From contig WMCF01000066.1 in NCBI GenBank assembly GCA_009792885.1, forward strand, positions 2,731,891 through 2,795,890: 64,000 nt of DNA, given 5' to 3'. The stretch comes from Eremophila alpestris peregrina (Eukaryota > Chordata > Aves > Passeriformes > Alaudidae). Below the pieces are notes generated by a model that was given only the letters and a program-made list of their open reading frames with translations, was not told the origin of the DNA and did no database searches. Below are positions 59,061 through 64,000 of this stretch, piece after piece (position 1 is the first letter of the stretch; every line of letters starts with the position of its first letter). The translations under genes and the position numbers were made by a program.

Positions 59061-62000
59061 GTTGCCCTGACCCACACCAGCATCTTTCCCTGCATTCACT
59101 TGTTGATGCACATCCCTCTGGGGGACTGGCTCTGCTTTTCTCTCCCGGTGAGAAACAGGGTCCTGTCCCCACGTCCTTGCCCCATGGGATGGTGTAAGGC
59201 AGCTCCAAAGCTTCTGCCTGTCCTGTCCCTGAAACTGAGATCCTCGAATTAGGAAGCCCAAGGGCTTTCCACTCTGCCACTCACAACAGAGCATCAACAA
59301 TAAATTTCAACTGATTTCCTCCTTTGGAGACACCCACAGACCACCGTTTATCTCCTCACAGAGCAATTGAGGTCACCAAGACCTTGGTGGCCATCCAGAC
59401 ACATCTGTGGGTGCCCACAGAAGAAAACTAACCCAGTGCTGCCAGCGTTCCTCACATTAAAGCCAGGCTGGACCTTGGCTGGGTGGCTTCCTCCAAAGGA
59501 CACCTGCTCCTCTGTATTCCAAGGAACCTTGCCCCTTCCAGGTGGAAAATAACGACCAGAAAGGGAGTTTTAGCTATTTCAGGATCCCAACCTCCTCCAG
59601 AGATTCAAACACAGCTGTTAGAACTGATAAAGGGGTTTTGCAAGGGGTTTTGAGCAATCCCAAGCCCAATTTTCAGCAGAGCAGGTCCTTTGTACATGGC
59701 AGTGGGACTCAGTGACCCTAAACACCCACTAGCCACGGGCTGGCACTGCAGAGATGTGTGTTGGTGCCCAGCAGCAGCTCCAGCACCAAGGGATGCTCAC
59801 TGCAGCTTGGATAAATAGGACAGCCTGGGAGCCAGGGAAGCAGGGAGAAAAGCAGGGCTGAGTTTTCCATCAGAAGACTCGTCAGCTGCTGAAAAGTTGG
59901 TTTAACCCCGAACGTGCAGGTTGGCTGCTTCCATGGCAGGCATTATTTGGGGTGGGAGAGGAAGGACACTGTGTCTCCTTCCTGAGCTGCTCCACTCTGG
60001 CACAGAGGAGCTGCATCTGCTGGAGGGGAGGGAGCAGCAGGAGCCAGCACAAACCCATGGCAGCCCCCAGCAGTGAGACCACAGGCACTGCTGAGCCTCA
60101 CCCAGCAGCAGGATTAGCTCCAGGGGACAGGGATGCTGCAGGGACCACAAGCTCTGCTGGGTAAAATGGTGTTTACCCCTTGGGATAGAGGCTGTAGATG
60201 TGGAGTGTGTGTAGCACAAAGCCTGCCAGAGCCAGAGCAATCCAGGAGAGGGAAGATTTATAGGGGGAAAAAGCCTGTCTGCCTCACAAAGAGACTCTGA
60301 GGAGGCTGGAGAGCCATGGATCCATGAACGGATGCAAAGGCAGGGAATAAATGGAAAGAGAACTAAACTGGCTGCTACAGACAGGTAAGAGGATATGGGG
60401 CATCAGGGAGGGGAGAGGGGGCTGGAAAATGAATGTGATCCATATTTATGTAACTGGGTAGAGACCCAACAGCCTGGAATGGCTGTGCAGGAGACTGCAG
60501 GAGACACAGCTCAACCATGCTCATCCCAGAGGCCACTCTGGGCACCTGACAGTGCTGCAGGCAGCCAGAGCAGCCTCTCCTGGCTTGGTATTCTGGGCTG
60601 CCCCATCACAAATATGTGCCAGTCCCACTGCTGGGGTTAACGGTACCTCCCCAGTGACTGCACTGCCATCAAATGAAGGGAGCAAGATGGGACGTGGGAG
60701 AGAAAAAGGACAAGGGAAAAATACTTGAAATCCAGGAGGCTGCAAGATTTGCATGAAGCACAAAGTCAGCAGACACAGAGGCACTTTTGCACCGAGACAG
60801 TTGCAGACCTGAGGTTGTACAGGGTGGCTTCAGTTCAGGTCCGTGGCTAAAAATATCCCCTCGCTGAGAGGGACTCAAGGCTGGCACAGGCCCTGGGGGC
60901 ACCAGGCATATGGCAGTGGCGGATCCTGCTCCTCACCGTGACGTTAACAAGCCCTGACCTTCTCTCATCATCCCAGAGGCTCGGAAAGAAACTGAGCCGG
61001 CAAGGACGAGTCTCTGCCCCTCCCCGGCTCTCGCCTCCCAGCCCATCGTCAATCGCGGCTTTTATTAACGGGGCAGTTTGGCCTCCCCCTCCCTCCGAGA
61101 TTTCTCCCTCGTTGCTCTAATCAGGAGCTTGCAAATGTCAGGAGTACGGGCCCGGAAGTAATTAGTGAGGGACCAAAGCCTGGGGGATGTGAGGCAGCTC
61201 AGCCACAGCGCTGCTCCAGCATCATACTGGGAAGCAGCCTGCAGCCAACTGGGACTGAGCGATGGCCACGCTGGGTTTGAGTCCCCAGCCTCATTCCTGC
61301 TTCCTGATTGTTTCCCCTTTCTCCACACAGCTCAGGGCACGCTGAAATGCTCACTGAGCAGCAGGGAGGGAGCCCAGCTCCCCTGGGATCAGTGCAGTGA
61401 GGGATGGAGTGACTGCAGTACCACTGGGACACTGCCATTGGCCAGCAAGTGCCACCTCCTCCTTTGGGACACTGCCTCCTCCAAAGGAGATCCAAGGACC
61501 ATTTCTCACTTCTTTTAAACCTGCCTGGGTAGGGGAATGCTAGGAAACATGGACACAGCTGCACCAGTGACATAGGGCTTCACCCTAGGGACAGCAGCTT
61601 TTCCCTCAGTGGCCACAACAAACCATGTGCTTGTCACAGTCCTCAGCAGGCAAAGAAAATTAAATCTTAAAGCAAAGATAATGGGAAAGAACAGGGTTTT
61701 TTCCTATTTTTTCCCTTTCTCTGAGATGAACTTTGCTGTCTCTCAGCCTTGTTCAAAGCAGAAGGGTTTAATGCTGCACCCAGGAAAGCAAAAACCCGGC
61801 AGAGCTGTAGGGAAGAGCAGTCCTTGGAGGGGTTTGTGCTTGTTTAATCAAAGAGTAATCTTTGCTCCCAGGGATTCGCCCTCCAGCACCAGTGGAAGTG
61901 GAAGTTCTCCAGATCTCCCTCTGGAAACCCCAGACAAGCTTTTTCCACAACAACAGCTCCTCTCTCTGGTCCCCAGCTGGCACACAGCTACTGGCACTTT

Positions 62001-63848
62001 TTTTCCCCAAAACTGGGCTCTTTTAAGGCACCTCTCTCCTGGGGCACGGGGAATCCTGAGCATCTTGGCCACCCTGCCTGGCCAGGACATATGTGACACC
62101 TCCCTGGTGAATGTGGAGCTGTGTCTCAGTACCCTGCACCATCCAGATGGTGTCTGGGCTCGGGGCTATAAGATTTTTCACTGATTTCTTTCCACACTAT
62201 TATCCCCTCCTCCCTTTCCTCCCACCTCCTCTTTCTCTCCCTCCTTCTCTCCATCTGTCCCTACCCCTTTTCTTCTCCACCTTTCTCTTGCACACTTGCA
62301 GCTGCTAATTTTTCCCCGGCATATTTGGCAACCCATCCTGACACCTCTTCCCCCACACCCCTCAACCCCGCTTCGTGCTTTTCCCGTTCGCTGCCGAATA
62401 TTCTCATTTCTTCACCCAAAAGGGATGGCACGAGCAAAAGCAGGAGGAATATACACCCTCCCCATGCAGGGAGACTCACATCTCACTGTCCTGGGACAAA
62501 ACTGAGCACCCACCAGAGGGGTACAAAGCAAAGCATCACCCTTTTCCCAGTGGAAAGGTTTAGGAATGGGATTCACAGCTTGCACTGACCACAGCCAGGC
62601 CACTGCCACACACACACACCTCCCCCTCCCTCACCTTGGCCTCTTCCCAGCTGAATTTATTTATCCCACTTAATTTTTCCAGTTGTTTTATCTTGTTTTA
62701 TCTCCACACTAAATCAGGCTCTCTCTGCAAACGGAACTTTTATTTTCCATGCTGTTACATTTAATGCGTTTTATCGCATGAATTTAGCAAAAAAAAAAAA
62801 AAAAAAGAAAAAAACCTGCTGAGGTAATTGTGGGGAAAAAAATGTGACTTGTTCTTCACATTGATCGTGGTGCTTGAGCTCCAAGGGCAGAAAATCCAGA
62901 CTGGAGCTCAAGCTCCTCACTTACACCTGGCTCAGGGCTGGTTTAGCAGCCCAGTAGCCCCTCCAACACCATCCTTGTGCCCTAAAATCACACACAAATC
63001 CTTCTCTCTTCCATCAAATCCCCCCAAGAGGCCACACAAACCCAGCCTGGAGTCAGGACTACAGCGTGGGAAGGCAGGTCGTGGCTGAGCAGGACCCACA
63101 GCACGGGGATCCCTGGGGATTTTAATGGGATTACTCCACACTTAATGCTCAGCTGCAATCCCCGGCTGAACCCTGGCATATGGCACCTTTAGAGCGTGTG
63201 TAAACCTGACAAGTGAAATCCAAAACGGTGGCAGCTCCGCAGACACCCACCTGGAGCAGTGAAAGCAGCCTCATCCTTACACCAAGTATTAAAGGAATAA
63301 AAAACGCCAGCTCTGAGAACACCCCGTGCTGCTCAGGCAAAGCTCGGAGGGGCTGGGACACCCAGGGCCAGCAGAACCATCACAACATCACCCTAAAAGC
63401 TTGAAAAACACGGATTTAATTTTCCTGCAGCATTTCTGACAACCATCCATGATGGTTTAGGGTTTTTAAAATTTCTTTTCTAAGGAAAAACAAAATGTTA
63501 AGATTTTCTCCGCGATGCCAAAATTTTTTTTATTGCCATTTCTGATGGTATTTAGTGCATTTGGGCAAATGTTCAGCTCCTGTGTGGTCCCTTTCCCTGC
63601 AAACCCAACTCGAGAGGGAAGGGATGGGGGGGGACATTACAGACATGTGACATTTTGCTTCATTGCCAAAACATTTCCATATCAAAACAGCCAAAGTTCA
63701 GGCTGCTTCACCAAGGACATTGTCTTGGAAAAAACCAAAACCAAACCACAAAAAAGCACAACAAAAACCCCATCACAGTGCAGTCTTTGCCAAAGAGATG
63801 CTTCCAGGAGCCCTGTCCCAAATTTCCCACATCCCTGGGAAGCAGACA
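59061..63848. other. DNA upstream of the IgLON first exon
   Basis: No exon is recognised on either strand, including no alternative signal-peptide exon 1a. A pyrimidine-rich tract lies at about 62185-62295, an A18 run at 62789-62806, and AT-rich patches at 62650-62790 and 63410-63560. It may be intergenic or an intron of transcripts starting farther upstream. Confidence 0.55.
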
Positions 63849-64000
63849 GTGACAGGACAAGGGGGGATGGCTTTGACCTGACAGAGAGCAGGTTTAAATT
63901 GGGTATTAGGAAGAAATTCCTCACTGTGAGGGTGAGAGACATTTTCCAGAGAAGATGTGGGTGGCCCATCTCCATAAGGGACCTTAAAGAACATCCAGTG
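63849..64000 (+). mobile_element. CR1 LINE fragment running off the window
   Basis: GTGACAGGACAAGGGGGGAT, GAGCAGGTTTAAATTGGGTA, TTAGGAAGAAATTCCTCACT, GTGAGGGTGAGAGACATTTT and CCATAAGGGACCTTAAAGA match CR1 3' sequence. The CR1 tail would lie beyond position 64000. Confidence 0.88.

Overview
This window is vertebrate nuclear DNA and most probably avian. The dispersed repeats are CR1 LINE 3' ends with the typical bird tail (TTCCAACC...ATTCTATGATTCTATG). Repeat density is low, there are no Alu/B1/L1 elements, and the single coding exon matches the bird version of an IgLON cell-adhesion gene. Nothing bacterial is present apart from a 38-bp sequencing-library adapter.

The only protein-coding exon I can support lies on the minus strand at 57893-58059. 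It is the first coding exon of an IgLON gene, best read as neurotrimin (NTM; chicken CEPU-1), with the tandem paralogue OPCML as the main alternative. It encodes a signal peptide and the first strand of Ig domain 1, and it ends in a consensus splice donor. It sits in a CpG-rich island (about 57.58-59.06 kb) that also holds the presumed 5' UTR, a TATA-like motif, two possible upstream ORFs and a strong G-quadruplex motif. An acceptor-like site inside the exon fits the two-promoter (exon 1a / exon 1b) design known for this family.

Everything below 57892 is the 5' part of a very long first intron of that gene. It contains about a dozen 5'-truncated CR1 fragments in both orientations, simple repeats, a 16-bp minisatellite with higher-order structure (52.42-52.88 kb), an unclassified repeat present twice (49.7 and 54.6 kb), an 18-bp perfect hairpin (29.70-29.77 kb), a 24-bp perfect palindrome (23.97 kb), and several AT-rich, homeodomain/POU-motif-rich blocks that look like conserved enhancers. 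From about 59.1 kb to the end is DNA upstream of the exon: either intergenic or intron of transcripts that start at a more distal exon 1a.

The most concrete anomaly is technical. Positions 10606-10643 are exactly the Nextera mate-pair junction adapter (two Tn5 mosaic ends head to head) lying between two identical 73-bp copies of genomic sequence, which marks an assembly error. I found no undescribed multi-gene system; the long open frames elsewhere behave like chance frames in intronic DNA.
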